Assembly: GCF_010993955.1 (NCBI RefSeq)
Contig: NZ_WIXL01000001.1
Location: forward strand, 336,909 to 400,908
Direction of reading: 5' to 3'
DNA from: Oceanobacillus halotolerans
GTDB lineage: Bacteria; Bacillota; Bacilli; Bacillales; Amphibacillaceae
DNA length: 64,000 bases
Shown: positions 1 to 11,485 of the stretch, piece by piece
Position numbering within the stretch: the stretch's first letter is position 1
Layout: every line of letters begins with the position of its first letter
The notes under the pieces: model-generated
Seen by the model: the letters and a program-made list of their open reading frames with translations, nothing else
Database searches by the model: none
Told to the model about the DNA's origin: nothing
Made by a program: the position numbers and the translations under genes

Positions 1-657
1 AATCAACATTTTACAGATGATGGTGTGTACATTCGCAGTATGGCAACACGTGGGAGTCTTGGAGGGTTAGCTCGAGCTACAAAAGACGCTGTACGAATTT
101 GTGATGCATATGGATTTGATGTGGTAATCGTCGAAACGGTGGGTGTTGGCCAATCAGAGCTTGATGTGATGAAAATTGTCGATACAACGGCCCTTATTCT
201 AACGCCAAATAGTGGGGATGTCTTGCAAATTTTCAAAGCAGGTATTATGGAAATTGCCGATTTATTTGTCATTAATAAAGCAGATTTACCTGGATTCGGT
301 AAATTACGAGCACTGTTAAAAGAGCTTGTCATGATGACAAAATCAAGGGGATTTGAAGCACCGATTGTGAAGACGATTTCGACGGAAAATAAAGGCATTG
401 ATAAACTATGGCAAAAAATAAATGAACATTATACCTTTTTGTATACGACAGCAAAAGGGAGACAGCGTCGAATTGAACAGCAGCAATTAGAAGTATATGA
501 ATTAATCCAGGAAGAGATATGGCGAGATGTTGTGCAATTTGTGGAGGAAACAGAATCACTACCTTCTATTGATGAAAATAGTGACCCATATCAATTAGCA
601 CTAGATTGGTATACGGCATGGAAAAAGGAAAGGGGAATCGCTTCGAATGGTCAGTAA
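1..657 (+). CDS. meaB: MeaB/ArgK-type P-loop GTPase, 5' end missing
   Basis: Frame 1 is open from the first base, so the gene starts upstream and the P-loop lies outside the window. The visible part holds the switch region YIRSMATRGSLGGLA, a VIVETVGVGQSE segment and the NKAD base-recognition motif, all typical of MeaB chaperones. These proteins load adenosylcobalamin into, and protect, acyl-CoA mutases. The C-terminal helical dimerisation part is present. The stop overlaps the downstream tetR start by 11 bases. The nearby icmF carries its own G domain, so this separate MeaB probably serves a methylmalonyl-CoA mutase encoded upstream of the window (inference). Confidence 0.92.
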   Translation, partial: NQHFTDDGVYIRSMATRGSLGGLARATKDAVRICDAYGFDVVIVETVGVGQSELDVMKIVDTTALILTPNSGDVLQIFKAGIMEIADLFVINKADLPGFGKLRALLKELVMMTKSRGFEAPIVKTISTENKGIDKLWQKINEHYTFLYTTAKGRQRRIEQQQLEVYELIQEEIWRDVVQFVEETESLPSIDENSDPYQLALDWYTAWKKERGIASNGQ

Positions 658-1282
658 AGAAGTCCTTTCTTCAATTAAAGATCAAAGCTTAGTTGAAAAA
701 AGACGAAATCAAATGATTAGAGGTGCTATTACCCTTTTTAAGGAAAAAGGATTCCATAAAACAACTACAAGAGAAATTGCAAAAGAATCTGGTTTTAGCA
801 TAGGTACCCTTTATGAATATATTCGTACGAAAGAGGATGTATTATTTCTCGTTTGTGATGCGATTTATGAACGAGTAAAAGATCGCTTAGAAGGTTCGAT
901 TGATTTAAATAAACCTTCTATAGAAAATCTGATTTCTGTTGTGAAGTCTTACTTTTACTTAATGGACGATATGCAAGAGGAAGTTCTCATTATGTATCAA
1001 GAGGTTAAGTCATTAAAAAAAGAGACCAAAGAATATGTCTTACAAAAAGAGCGTGATATGGTCGATATGTTAAAGCACATGATGGTAACGTGCATGCCAC
1101 AGGATATCTCAGAAAAGGATGCAACATTATTAGCGAATAACATTTTTATACAAGGACAAATGTGGGGCTTTCGCAGGTGGATGTTACAAAAAGAGTTTAC
1201 CTTAGAGGATTATGTAAAACGTCAAATTCACTTTCTGCTCCAAGCCCTAGCACTAGAAAATAGCTCAGGTGAAAGAAATTAG
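647..1282 (+). CDS. TetR/AcrR family transcriptional regulator
   Basis: The protein has 211 residues. Residues about 20-65 form a TetR-type helix-turn-helix (IRGAITLFKEKGFHKTTTRE followed by IAKESGFSIGTLYEYIRTKE). The rest is a helical ligand-binding domain. The ATG overlaps the end of meaB, so the two are translationally coupled. Its place between meaB and icmF suggests it controls fatty-acyl or branched-chain acyl-CoA catabolism, as many TetR regulators of this size do. The ligand and operator are unknown, and I saw no convincing operator palindrome close by. Confidence 0.9.
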   Translation: MVSKEVLSSIKDQSLVEKRRNQMIRGAITLFKEKGFHKTTTREIAKESGFSIGTLYEYIRTKEDVLFLVCDAIYERVKDRLEGSIDLNKPSIENLISVVKSYFYLMDDMQEEVLIMYQEVKSLKKETKEYVLQKERDMVDMLKHMMVTCMPQDISEKDATLLANNIFIQGQMWGFRRWMLQKEFTLEDYVKRQIHFLLQALALENSSGERN

Positions 1283-1299
1283 GCAAGTAGATTTCTAAA

Positions 1300-1880
1300 G
1301 AATTACTGTTACGTATGAATCTTAGTAAATAGCGTCATAACCACCGTTTCGGAAATACACTTCGTTTTCACCAGGGGGCATAAGTGCGACATCTGTTCAA
1401 ACTTTACGTTTTCACAGTGTCTTCTTTTCCACAGGGACGGCCTTAGCGTGGTGTTTTTTGCGCGTAATGTAGATTAACTTAAGACCTCGAGGGGTAGGAG
1501 CTGGCCGATGAAAACGCCACGTCCTGTGGCTTCATCGGCACTAGGACGTCCTGTCCGTCGAAGCAAGACATCGCGAGCAAAGTACGCTCGCTGTAGGGTC
1601 TTCAGACTGTTCCTTTACCTGTAGGAGTCTCGCATCAACAGCTTAGATTAGTTTTCTGTTTTGGTAGAAAGTACTCAACGAAATATTAATTTCGGAGCTA
1701 TAACTACTTATTAATTAGAAAATCTCCATCAGTGGAGGCAGAATACGTAGACTCCTATGGAAACAACACGTGTCCGAAGACCCCGCAAGAAGCGTTCTGT
1801 GCGTCACGGGAGGCTGAGGCCGTGTCCATGGAAAGCGAAGTGTTCTGCCGGAACGGTAAATACGTCACAATTTACATCAA
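1300..1880. repeat. R1 composite intergenic element, copy 1, with R3 module inside
   Basis: This fills the gap between tetR and icmF. The left arm (about 1340-1460) carries the R1 core GTGCGACATCTGTTCAAAC at about 1384. The centre (about 1480-1640) has an R3 module with CTTAAGACCTCGAGGGG and hairpins such as CGCCACGTCCTGTGGC. The right arm (about 1735-1860) reads GAAGCGAAGTGTTCTGCC-like sequence, inverted relative to the left arm. No transposase or credible ORF is present. Confidence 0.75.
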
Positions 1881-1943
1881 CCCCATTTTTAAAGAAACAA
1901 CATAGAATGTGAAAAGAAAGAATAAAAAACGGGAGGGGTCGTC

Positions 1944-4900
1944 ATGGAACAACCAACGATTTATAAACCGACAAATCCAGTTCGGTTTGTGACGGCATCT
2001 AGTTTATTTGATGGACATGATGCGTCAATTAATATTATGCGTCGAATTTTACAAGCAAGTGGAGCAGAAGTGATCCACTTAGGCCATAACCGATCTGTAG
2101 AAGAAGTGGTATATGCTGCCATTCAAGAGGATGCACAAGGAATCGCTATTTCTTCCTATCAGGGAGGTCATGTCGAATACTTTAAATATATCATTGATTT
2201 GTTAAACGAACTTGGCGCTAGTCACATTAAGGTATATGGCGGTGGTGGTGGCGTTATTATACCACGTGAAATAAAAGAACTAGAAGATTACGGAGTTTCC
2301 CGTATCTTCTCCCCTGACCATGGGAGGGAATTAGGCCTTCAAGGGATGATCAATCTTATGTTAGAAGAATGTGATTATCTACCACCATTACAAATAGAAG
2401 ATGCGAAAGAAGGGCTAGAAAAAGGGGATCGGCAGGCCATTGCACGGTTTATTACGTATATGGAAAATAGCAGAGATGAAAATGAAAAAAGAAATGCAAT
2501 TCAATCATTGAAAAACTCGTCAAACGATGCACCAGTCATAGGGATAACGGGAACTGGTGGAGCCGGGAAAAGCTCATTAACCGATGAGCTGATACGTCGT
2601 TTTATTAATGAAATCCCTGATAAAAAGCTAGCGATTATCTCCATTGATCCGACGAAAAAGAAAACGGGTGGAGCTTTGTTAGGGGACCGTATTCGAATGA
2701 ATGCTATTTTTCATGATAGAGTCTATATGCGCTCCCTAGCGACTCGGGATTCTAGAAGTGAACTGTCTGAAGCAATACAAGATGTCATTCATGTCGTTCG
2801 TGCAGCAGGATTTGACTTTATTATTGTCGAGACAAGTGGAATAGGCCAAGGGGATGCAGCAATTACCGATGTAACAGACTTGTCAATGTATGTGATGACA
2901 GCAGAATTTGGCGCACCATCGCAACTAGAAAAAATTGATATGATTGATTTTGCCGATTTTATTGTCATTAATAAATTCGAACAAAAGGGTTCTGAGGACG
3001 CACTAAATCAAGTGCGAAAACAATATGAACGAACACATATGCTATTTCATGAAGATAAAACCAAATTCCCAGTTTTTGGTACAATCGCAAGCCAGTTTAA
3101 TGATGCAGGGACAAATGCACTTTTCGCAGCATTAATCGATACCCTGAAGGAACGATTTGATTGGAAAGAAACAGTCGATTTTGATCGTCATGTTATTGCA
3201 GAAAAGCAAAACTTAATCATTACAAACGAACGACGTCATTATTTACGTGAAATAGCTTCCCATGTCCGGAATTATCATAAGAACGCGAGGAACCAAAGTG
3301 ATATCGCTCGAAAACTCTATCAATTGAAAGGGACTAAAGCGTTAATCGAGGATGAATCAGCGAAAGAAACGATTGATCAAACGTTTGATCAATATAACGA
3401 ACAATTAGATTCAAAATCACAAAAACTATTAGCTTCTTGGGATGAAACAAAGGAACGCTATGCACAGGATAAGATGTCCTTTAAAATACGTCATAAAGAA
3501 ATAGAAATGGATATCACGACAGAGTCATTAGCAGGCTTAAAGATTCCGAAAGTAGCCTTTCCAAAATTTGCCGACTGGGGAGATCGTCTACTTTGGATGC
3601 TAAAAGAAAATGTGCCTGGTGCCTTTCCATTTACGGCAGGTGTTTTCCCGTTTAAGCGAAAAGGGGAAGATCCAACAAGACAATTTGCTGGGGAAGGAAC
3701 ACCAGAACGGACCAATCGCCGTTTCCATTATTTATCGAAGGATAGTGAAGCAAAGCGTTTATCAACTGCCTTTGATTCCGTTACCCTTTATGGGGAAGAC
3801 CCAGCCTATCGTCCAGATATTTATGGAAAAGTTGGGGAAAGTGGGGTCAATATTTGTACATTAGAAGATATGAAAAAGCTTTACGATGGCTTTGATTTAA
3901 CAGATCCGAAAACATCTGTATCGATGACCATTAACGGACCAGCTCCAATTATATTGGCAATGTATTTTAACACAGCCATAGACCAACAAGTGGAGAAATT
4001 CAAACAGGAACAAGGTCGTAAGCCTACAGATGAGGAATTTGTTCAATTACGGGATGATACATTAGCTGTCGTTCGTGGGACAGTTCAGGCAGACATTTTA
4101 AAAGAGGATCAAGGACAAAATACATGTATTTTCTCAACCGAATTTGCATTACGGATGATGGGAGATATTCAGCAATATTTTATTGATAAAAATGTCCGTA
4201 ATTATTATTCCGTTTCTATCTCGGGATATCATATCGCGGAAGCTGGAGCGAATCCAATTACGCAATTAGCATTTACATTGGCTAATGGATTTACCTATGT
4301 GGAATATTATTTAAGCCGTGGAATGGATGTAAATAAATTTGCACCAAACCTATCATTCTTTTTCTCCAATGGTTTGGATCCAGAATATACGGTTATTGGT
4401 CGTGTGGCACGCCGGATTTGGGCAATCACGATGCGGGATAAATATGGTGCAGATGAACGCAGTCAAAAATTAAAATACCATATTCAAACGTCAGGTCGCT
4501 CATTACACGCACAAGAAATTGATTTTAATGATATTCGTACAACACTACAGGCATTATTAGCGATCCAAGATAACACGAACTCATTGCATACGAATGCATT
4601 TGATGAAGCAATAACGACACCAACAGAAGAATCGGTACGTCGCGCTATGGCGATTCAAATGATTATTAATAAGGAGTTTGGACTAACGAAAAACGAAAAC
4701 TCCTTACAAGGGTCGTTTATTGTAGAAGAGTTAACCGATTTGGTAGAGGAAGCCGTACTACAGGAATTTGAAAAAATGAATGATCGTGGTGGAGTATTAG
4801 GCGCGATGGAACGACAATACCAACGTGGGAAAATTCAAGAGGAATCCTTATACTACGAAGGGAAAAAACATTCTGGGGATCTTCCGATTGTTGGTGTAAA

Positions 4901-5180
4901 TACGTATGTCAATCCTAATCCTCCTTCAGAAGATGAGATTAATGATATGGAATTAGCGCGTGCTACAAAAGAAGAAAAAGAACATCAAATTCAAGAATTG
5001 CACAAGTTTCAAGAAGCACATAAAGATGATGTGGCTAGTGCCTTAAGTCGATTGAAAACTGTCGCTGCTTCAGGTGGCAATATTTTCGCAGAATTGATGG
5101 AGACCGTAAAAGTAGCAAGCCTCGGTCAAATTACAAATGCACTATATGAAGTAGGTGGCCAGTACCGCCGTAATATGTAA
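1944..5180 (+). CDS. icmF: Fused isobutyryl-CoA mutase/GTPase IcmF
   Basis: The protein has 1078 residues in IcmF order. A B12-binding domain (about 14-145) has D23-G24-H25 as the base-off cobalamin motif and a glycine-rich YGGGGG loop. A MeaB-like G domain follows (P-loop GTGGAGKS at 203-210, NKFE later). A linker leads to the large mutase barrel from about residue 540, with GVFPFKR and the [10 protein letters not shown] segment. IcmF interconverts isobutyryl-CoA and n-butyryl-CoA with adenosylcobalamin, and some members also act on isovaleryl-CoA (family knowledge). Start ATG has GGGAGGGG upstream. A terminator follows at 5194-5234. It carries a perfect 22-bp palindrome at 3372-3393. Confidence 0.96.
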   Translation: MEQPTIYKPTNPVRFVTASSLFDGHDASINIMRRILQASGAEVIHLGHNRSVEEVVYAAIQEDAQGIAISSYQGGHVEYFKYIIDLLNELGASHIKVYGGGGGVIIPREIKELEDYGVSRIFSPDHGRELGLQGMINLMLEECDYLPPLQIEDAKEGLEKGDRQAIARFITYMENSRDENEKRNAIQSLKNSSNDAPVIGITGTGGAGKSSLTDELIRRFINEIPDKKLAIISIDPTKKKTGGALLGDRIRMNAIFHDRVYMRSLATRDSRSELSEAIQDVIHVVRAAGFDFIIVETSGIGQGDAAITDVTDLSMYVMTAEFGAPSQLEKIDMIDFADFIVINKFEQKGSEDALNQVRKQYERTHMLFHEDKTKFPVFGTIASQFNDAGTNALFAALIDTLKERFDWKETVDFDRHVIAEKQNLIITNERRHYLREIASHVRNYHKNARNQSDIARKLYQLKGTKALIEDESAKETIDQTFDQYNEQLDSKSQKLLASWDETKERYAQDKMSFKIRHKEIEMDITTESLAGLKIPKVAFPKFADWGDRLLWMLKENVPGAFPFTAGVFPFKRKGEDPTRQFAGEGTPERTNRRFHYLSKDSEAKRLSTAFDSVTLYGEDPAYRPDIYGKVGESGVNICTLEDMKKLYDGFDLTDPKTSVSMTINGPAPIILAMYFNTAIDQQVEKFKQEQGRKPTDEEFVQLRDDTLAVVRGTVQADILKEDQGQNTCIFSTEFALRMMGDIQQYFIDKNVRNYYSVSISGYHIAEAGANPITQLAFTLANGFTYVEYYLSRGMDVNKFAPNLSFFFSNGLDPEYTVIGRVARRIWAITMRDKYGADERSQKLKYHIQTSGRSLHAQEIDFNDIRTTLQALLAIQDNTNSLHTNAFDEAITTPTEESVRRAMAIQMIINKEFGLTKNENSLQGSFIVEELTDLVEEAVLQEFEKMNDRGGVLGAMERQYQRGKIQEESLYYEGKKHSGDLPIVGVNTYVNPNPPSEDEINDMELARATKEEKEHQIQELHKFQEAHKDDVASALSRLKTVAASGGNIFAELMETVKVASLGQITNALYEVGGQYRRNM

Positions 5181-5193
5181 TCAAGAAACCTTG

Positions 5194-5234
5194 AAAAGTT
5201 GAGAAAATCGTAATATGGTTTTCTCAACTTTTTG
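5194..5234 (+). terminator. Rho-independent terminator after icmF
   Basis: AAAAGTTGAGAAAA (5194-5207) pairs with TTTTCTCAACTTTT (5219-5232) around an 11-nt loop and is followed by T. It begins 13 bases after the icmF stop. Confidence 0.85.
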
Positions 5235-5280
5235 TACATATCGCTAGCATAATGTCTTCACAATTGTTTATAATGTATGG

Positions 5281-5700
5281 TATGGTTAGGAACAAAAGTG
5301 GAAGTGCCCTTACAGGCTAAGAACGCCACGTCAATCGCAACGCCTGTACTAGGATGTACTGTCCGTCGTAGCAGCGAATGGACTGCTTCTTGCCATGCTA
5401 GGTGGTTCGATGTTGTCGCGCAAAGCGATGGTCTTAATCGAACATTCCCTCGTAGGAGATAAAGGAAACATGCCCCTTCATAGGGGTACGCCTACGCCTG
5501 AACGCCAGTCCGCTTTTTAGTCGGCCTTCCTTAATTTTTTAGGAGTCGATGTTGACTGTATCGGCTAAATAGGTTCACGTCCTGTGGCAGGCACCGATAC
5601 TAGACCGTCCAAGTCGTCGTACGGAGATGAAGGAAGTCTCACTAGGCGCTGGAGCTGGACGTAGCTGTTTTGGGTTTATCAACATCAACAGCTTATAATT
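5281..5700. repeat. R3-like hairpin-rich intergenic element (diverged)
   Basis: The stretch between icmF and rpoE resembles the R3 module of other gaps: AACGCCACGTC, ACTGTCCGTCG and CTAGGCGCTGGAGCTGGACG all have counterparts at 1510-1570 or 31750-31900. Several short inverted repeats are visible. The open frame at 5277-5462 is a translation of this repeat and not a gene. From 5700 to 5848 I see only AT-rich upstream sequence of rpoE. Confidence 0.6.
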
Positions 5701-5848
5701 TCCCGGACAGCAAAAAACGTGGAAATAATAGGGTATAGGGAATGATCAGATGTTACATAATCTTGATGTACTGACACGTTCTCATGAACATATGTCATTC
5801 TAGGCGTAGTAGCCTTTAAATATTTATGAGTAAAGGGAGTGCGTTACC

Positions 5849-6415
5849 GTGAGCTTAGAAACTAATAGCCACGAAGATCTACAGCAAAAAGCAATGATCG
5901 ACTTAGCTTATGAAATTTTGCAGGATGAAAGAAAAGCAATGGACTTTCGAGAAGTATTTGAAAAAGTAGCAGAGATTAAAGGTTTCACTAATGAGCAAAA
6001 GGATGCAAATATTGCACAGTTCTATACCGATTTAAATATCAATGGTCACTTCTTAACAAAGGGTTCTAATCTTTGGGGATTAAAAGAATGGTATTCCGTT
6101 GAGGATATTGATGAAGAAATTACTGCAGTTCCAAAGAAAAAGAAGAAGAAAAAGAAGAAGAAAAAAGAGGTCGAACCAGAAACATTTGATTATAAAGAAG
6201 ATGAACTGGATGATGACAAAGATAGCTTGGAAGTGTTAACAGCAGATTTTAAAGATGATAAGGTAGACGATGAGGATGATGTAGATCAATTCAATGACTT
6301 AGATGATGATCTAGACGATGGTTTTGACGATGATGAATTTGATGATGAATTTGATGAAGAAGATAACGGTGAAGACACAGACGATGATACGGATGATGAC
6401 AAGGAAGATAAATAG
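5849..6415 (+). CDS. rpoE: RNA polymerase delta subunit
   Basis: The protein has 188 residues. The N-terminal HARE-HTH fold (about 12-85) is followed by an uninterrupted run of eleven lysines and then a long Asp/Glu-rich tail. Delta binds RNA polymerase, destabilises open complexes and helps recycle the enzyme from nucleic acid. In B. subtilis the lysine tract before the acidic tail is functionally important (family knowledge). The start is GTG at 5849, chosen because AAAGGGAG lies 9 bases upstream. No terminator separates it from the pyrG promoter 11 bases downstream, though the pyrG attenuator may also end rpoE transcripts. Confidence 0.97.
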   Translation: MSLETNSHEDLQQKAMIDLAYEILQDERKAMDFREVFEKVAEIKGFTNEQKDANIAQFYTDLNINGHFLTKGSNLWGLKEWYSVEDIDEEITAVPKKKKKKKKKKKEVEPETFDYKEDELDDDKDSLEVLTADFKDDKVDDEDDVDQFNDLDDDLDDGFDDDEFDDEFDEEDNGEDTDDDTDDDKEDK

Positions 6416-6426
6416 GAAAAGATTGC

Positions 6427-6463
6427 TTGACTTTTTAAAATGACATGAGTACAATTTTTATTG
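6427..6463 (+). promoter_or_regulatory. pyrG promoter with GGGCTC initial transcribed sequence
   Basis: TTGACT (6427-6432), a 17-bp spacer and TACAAT (6450-6455) form a good sigma-A promoter. The predicted start at G6463 reads GGGCTC. This GGGC start is the hallmark of pyrG promoters in low-GC Gram-positives. At low CTP, polymerase stutters on GGG and adds extra G residues to the nascent RNA. Confidence 0.85.
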
Positions 6464-6486
6464 GGCTCGTTAAAATTAAACAATAA

Positions 6487-6534
6487 AAGCGCTCCCCCTG
6501 TAATAAACGGGGGAGCGCTTCTTTTTTATTTTTT
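6487..6534 (+). terminator. pyrG attenuator terminator
   Basis: A perfect 12-bp stem AAGCGCTCCCCC (6487-6498) / GGGGGAGCGCTT (6509-6520) with a 10-nt loop is followed by a T-rich tract. The 5' arm contains CTCCCCCT, which can pair with a poly-G tail added at the RNA 5' end. That would disrupt the terminator when CTP is scarce, as described for B. subtilis pyrG. It lies only 24 bases from the predicted transcription start. Confidence 0.88.
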
Positions 6535-6535
6535 A

Positions 6536-6680
6536 GCAGCTAGGAAAGTATAAAATTTTAGCCAAGAAGTGGACTCGACGTAGCTAAAATTTTTACGTGC
6601 CAAGTATAAGAAAAACGAACACATTCGCTAAAGGACGAGCGAATGCGAGTTTTTCTAATGTGTTTATGGTCTATAAAAGT
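6536..6680. repeat. R2 element between pyrG attenuator and pyrG
   Basis: It begins directly after the terminator T tract with CTAGGAAAGTATAAAATTTT, then AGCCAAGAAGTGGACTCGAC and a complementary AGCTAAAATTTT. Next comes a hairpin (AGAAAAAC...GTTTTTCT with CATTCGCT/AGCGAATG inside). The same units recur at about 45191, 59217 and 61551. It lengthens the pyrG leader to about 396 nt. From 6680 to 6858 a weak long-range pair (AAAAGTGGGG / CCCCACTTTT) is visible. Confidence 0.7.
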
Positions 6681-6804
6681 GGGGTAACTACTATCATGGG
6701 AGATAAAGAAAACTTCCAACGAATACACCCCACTTTTAAGGATAAATCTACTTTGGAATGCAAAACTAAATTAGGAAACCACATTTTATAATTAGCTCCC
6801 TTAA

Positions 6805-8466
<1,662 letters not shown>

Positions 8467-8700
8467 CCTAAGGCTGTTTTCTAAAAATGTTGCTTTTTTA
8501 AGAAAAATCTTAATGCATAGTTGAGTCGTAAATTTCCGCTACGGACAGTCGCTTTTACTCATTCAACAAGGGTCGATAGCTTGAATTCGTTCGTTGGATT
8601 AGCACTCATCTTAAAAGGATGGAAGTAGTCAAGTTAAAGTTATGACGCATAATATATCAGATGCGATGTTAAATAACAACAAAGAATGCGAAAAGTGCCT
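8467..8700. repeat. R1 element, short copy
   Basis: Left end TTAATGCATAGTTGA and TTTCCGCTACGGACAGTCGC match R1 at 31420-31490. The right end (ACGCATAATATATCAGATGC, then AACAACAAAGAATGCGAAAAG) matches the ends at about 23640, 32160 and 46050. This looks like a deletion or minimal form with the central part missing. Confidence 0.6.
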
Positions 8701-8713
8701 AACCTAATAATGA

Positions 8714-8753
8714 AAACCCGAAATAGGTGATTATACCTCTTTCGGGTTTCTTT
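8714..8753 (+). terminator. Hairpin terminator downstream of pyrG region
   Basis: AAACCCGAAA (8714-8723) pairs with TTTCGGGTTT (8740-8749), with an inner AGGT/ACCT pair. The T tail is short. It lies about 250 bases after pyrG, beyond the R1 element. Confidence 0.6.
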
Positions 8754-8784
8754 ATAACGTGTCAGGGGTCAATGAGAGACAAGA

Positions 8785-9030
8785 ACGTGTTGATGCCAAA
8801 ATGAGTATGCTTGTCGATGCGAAAAAAATAAGTGGAGTTCGCAAAAAGTGAAACGAATGAGCTTCTCAATATATAAAGCACCAAGGAGATTCAGAAAAAT
8901 GTAAACGAGCATGTTTCTCGATGCAATTATTAACATATGATATCACCAAAATGTGACCGAGTACGTCTTTCGATGTCAAAATTACAAAGAAATCGTAAAA
9001 AGTAAATCGAGAACACAGTAAACTTCTAAC
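8785..9030. repeat. R52 tandem tract 1 (about 52-bp units)
   Basis: Diverged units recur with the anchor TCTCGATGC or similar. The CGATG-type anchors lie near 8815, 8866, 8919 and 8971, with a further AACATC at 9028. Each is preceded by an A-rich block and CGAGCATG-like sequence. The units are too diverged for a recent duplication. No ORF of quality spans it. Related tracts lie at about 19621, 25625 and 31294. Confidence 0.65.
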
Positions 9031-9073
9031 ATCAAGACTGACGATGGTTTGCAATAACTAGTACGAACAAACT

Positions 9074-9080
9074 TTCGACA
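9074..9080 (-). promoter_or_regulatory. Possible 0A box upstream of spo0F
   Basis: TTCGACA on the plus strand is TGTCGAA on the minus strand, the Spo0A box core. It lies about 190 bases upstream of spo0F. B. subtilis spo0F is known to be controlled by Spo0A-P and sigma H, so the position is plausible, but a 7-mer alone is weak evidence. Confidence 0.35.
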
Positions 9081-9200
9081 TAATTAGGTAAAACATATCA
9101 TTTTTTCTCAAAAATCTACCAATTTTGTTCTTTAAAAAGAAGGATATTTATTCCTACATATAGAAGATAAGTACAAGTGAGAAAGCGAAAAAATACTGAT

Positions 9201-9241
9201 GGCGAATTTCGAGGGGCAGGGGGATTATTTCGAAATTCACC
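9201..9241 (+). other. Inverted repeat in the spo0F leader
   Basis: GGCGAATTTCGA (9201-9212) and TCGAAATTCACC (9230-9241) can form a 12-bp stem with one G-U pair. It ends 28 bases before the spo0F start. The right arm includes TTTCGAA, close to a 0A box. It could be an RNA hairpin or a protein-binding site; the sequence does not decide. Confidence 0.45.
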
Positions 9242-9269
9242 ACCAAAACATGGGAGCGGAGATGAGAGA

Positions 9270-9641
9270 ATGGTAAAAGAATTATTAATTGTGGACGATC
9301 AACCAGGTATACGACTGTTGTTACAGGATATTTTAACCAGTGAGGGGTATGAAGTTACAGTAGCTACAACTGGCAAGGAAGCATTAGATTACATAATTGA
9401 TCAAACGTTTGATCTAATTATTTTAGATTATAAGTTGCCAATTCTAGATGGAAAAGAATTATTACAGCAATTGGAAAAAAGGAAAATGACAACACCTGCC
9501 ATTTTAATGAGTGGTTTAGCAGAAGATATCGATAAGGAAGCACAACAGTTTAGTATGGTACAAGAAGTTTTAGCAAAACCTTTTAATGTAGAAGACATAA
9601 CAAAGATAGTTAGTCGTCTATTGCAAAAAAATGCTTCCTAA
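9270..9641 (+). CDS. spo0F: Sporulation phosphorelay response regulator Spo0F
   Basis: A 123-residue single receiver domain without output domain. The acidic pocket D9-D10, phospho-acceptor D53, S81 and K103 match the conserved receiver positions. Spo0F accepts phosphate from sporulation kinases and passes it to Spo0B and then Spo0A. The start ATG 9270 is chosen for Spo0F length and a GGAG 8 bases upstream. A longer in-frame reading from 9177 would cover the leader inverted repeat. Its place before fbaA is conserved. The ywjG gene found between pyrG and spo0F in B. subtilis is absent. A 16-bp palindrome sits at 9399-9414. Confidence 0.95.
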   Translation: MVKELLIVDDQPGIRLLLQDILTSEGYEVTVATTGKEALDYIIDQTFDLIILDYKLPILDGKELLQQLEKRKMTTPAILMSGLAEDIDKEAQQFSMVQEVLAKPFNVEDITKIVSRLLQKNAS

Positions 9642-9775
9642 TGTAGTTTGACTTTTAACAAAACATTGTAAACTACACTATTGTTGCGACTTCAAAACGT
9701 TGTTGGTATTCTTAATTATGTAATGACAACATTATAGGTAGAGAATGAATGTGACATCTAAGAAGGAGGATAACA

Positions 9776-10639
9776 ATGCCATTAGTATCAATGAAAGAAA
9801 TGCTTGAACTTGGCAAGAAGAACGGATATGCAGTCGGACAATTCAATTTAAATAACTTAGAGTATGTACAAGCAATTTTACAAGCAGCAGAAGAAGAAAA
9901 ATCTCCAGTAATCCTTGGTGTATCTGAAGGTGCTGGAAAATATATGGGAGGATTTAATGTTGTTGTTGCGATGGTCAAAGAATTAATGGAATCCTATGGT
10001 ACAACCGTGCCTGTAGCAATTCATCTTGACCATGGCTCAAGCTTTGAAAAATGTGCTGAAGCCATTCATGCTGGATTTACTTCCGTTATGATTGATGCTT
10101 CTCATGAACCGTTAGAGGATAATATCGCTCTTACGAAAAAAGTAGTGGAATTAGCACATATTCATGGTGTATCTGTTGAAGCAGAACTTGGTCGTGTTGG
10201 TGGTCAAGAAGATGACCTTATTGTGGAAGATGCAGAAGCAGCCTATGCGATCCCGTCTGAATGTGAAAAATTAGTAAACGAAACAAATGTCGATTGCTTT
10301 GCACCTGCTTTAGGTTCTGTACATGGTCCATATAAAGGTGAACCAAACCTTGGTTTTGATCGGATGGAAGAAGTGATGAACCTTACAAACATTCCACTTG
10401 TTCTACATGGTGGTACTGGTATCCCAACTAAAGATATTCAACGTGCTATTTCACTTGGTACAGCAAAAGTTAATGTAAATACCGAAAACCAAATTGCACA
10501 AGCAAAAAAAGTTCGGGAAGTTCTAGCAGAAAAACCAGACCTTTATGATCCTCGTAAATATTTAGGACCAAGTCGTGACGCGATAAAAGAAACAGTTATT
10601 GGCAAAATGCGTGAATTTGGTTCCTCCAACAAAGCATAG
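9776..10639 (+). CDS. fbaA: Fructose-1,6-bisphosphate aldolase, class II
   Basis: The protein has 287 residues and is very close to B. subtilis FbaA. IHLDHGSS contains the catalytic Asp (D85) and zinc His (H86). Further zinc and phosphate-binding motifs are GSVHGPYKG and LVLHGGTGI. It cleaves fructose-1,6-bisphosphate to glyceraldehyde-3-phosphate and dihydroxyacetone phosphate, and runs in reverse during gluconeogenesis together with GlpX encoded 2.5 kb downstream. AAGGAGG precedes the ATG. The tal gene follows after 43 bases with no terminator, suggesting an operon. Confidence 0.97.
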   Translation: MPLVSMKEMLELGKKNGYAVGQFNLNNLEYVQAILQAAEEEKSPVILGVSEGAGKYMGGFNVVVAMVKELMESYGTTVPVAIHLDHGSSFEKCAEAIHAGFTSVMIDASHEPLEDNIALTKKVVELAHIHGVSVEAELGRVGGQEDDLIVEDAEAAYAIPSECEKLVNETNVDCFAPALGSVHGPYKGEPNLGFDRMEEVMNLTNIPLVLHGGTGIPTKDIQRAISLGTAKVNVNTENQIAQAKKVREVLAEKPDLYDPRKYLGPSRDAIKETVIGKMREFGSSNKA

Positions 10640-10682
10640 AGTATACTGGTGTTTTGAAAAGCAAAAGGGAGGAGAGACATAA

Positions 10683-11327
10683 ATGAAATTTTTTATTGAT
10701 ACAGCAAATATTAATGAAATCCGTTCTGCAAATGAACTTGGGATTTTGGCAGGTGTAACAACCAACCCAAGTTTAGTTGCGAAAGAAGGCGTGTCATTTC
10801 ATGAGCGTTTAAAAGAGATCACAACGGAAGTATCGGGTTCTGTTAGTGCAGAAGTTATTTCAGAAGATGCGGAAGGTATGATTAAAGAAGGAAAGGAACT
10901 TGCGGCAATTGCATCAAATATTACGGTGAAAGTTCCGATGACATTAGAAGGCCTAAAGGCAGTTAAGGCATTTAGCGACCTAAATATTAAAACGAATGTC
11001 ACCTTAATTTTTAATGCCAACCAAGCACTTTTGGCTGCACGAGCAGGCGCAACCTATGTATCTCCATTCCTCGGCCGCCTAGATGATATTGGTCATGATG
11101 GGATGGATTTGATTTCAACCATTGCGGAAATTTTTGATCGCCATGGAATCGAAACAGAAATTATTGCTGCTTCAATCCGTCATCCCTTACATGTAATGGA
11201 TGCAGCTGTGAATGGTGCACATATTGCAACGATTCCATACAAGGTTCTCGGTCAGCTCGTAAAGCACCCATTAACAGATCAAGGCATCGAAAAATTTCTT
11301 GCAGATTGGAACAAAAATAATGGATGA
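10683..11327 (+). CDS. tal: Transaldolase/fructose-6-phosphate aldolase family protein
   Basis: A 214-residue single-domain barrel of the small TalC/FSA-like class. It starts [10 protein letters not shown] and carries the Schiff-base lysine K83 in ITVKVPMT. The family contains true transaldolases and fructose-6-phosphate aldolases; sequence reading alone cannot tell which. It is the syntenic counterpart of B. subtilis ywjH. It sits directly after fbaA with a strong GGAGGAG site and is probably cotranscribed. Confidence 0.93.
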   Translation: MKFFIDTANINEIRSANELGILAGVTTNPSLVAKEGVSFHERLKEITTEVSGSVSAEVISEDAEGMIKEGKELAAIASNITVKVPMTLEGLKAVKAFSDLNIKTNVTLIFNANQALLAARAGATYVSPFLGRLDDIGHDGMDLISTIAEIFDRHGIETEIIAASIRHPLHVMDAAVNGAHIATIPYKVLGQLVKHPLTDQGIEKFLADWNKNNG

Positions 11328-11485
11328 AAATGGGAAAAACGTACAAACTAACAATTAAAAGGAATACTAGCTAGTGTGTTAGGACCTTTTAAATGACGAT
11401 AGATCCGGGTTATGTGTTAAACTCGGTAAAAATAGGTTGAAACATTTTCTTCTAGCGTGTTTTACGATCAACGATACAGACAACT

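Noticed and set aside
5277..5462. Open frame of 61 codons downstream of icmF
   Set aside because: It is a translation of R3-like repeat sequence, begins without a ribosome site and has no protein-like composition.
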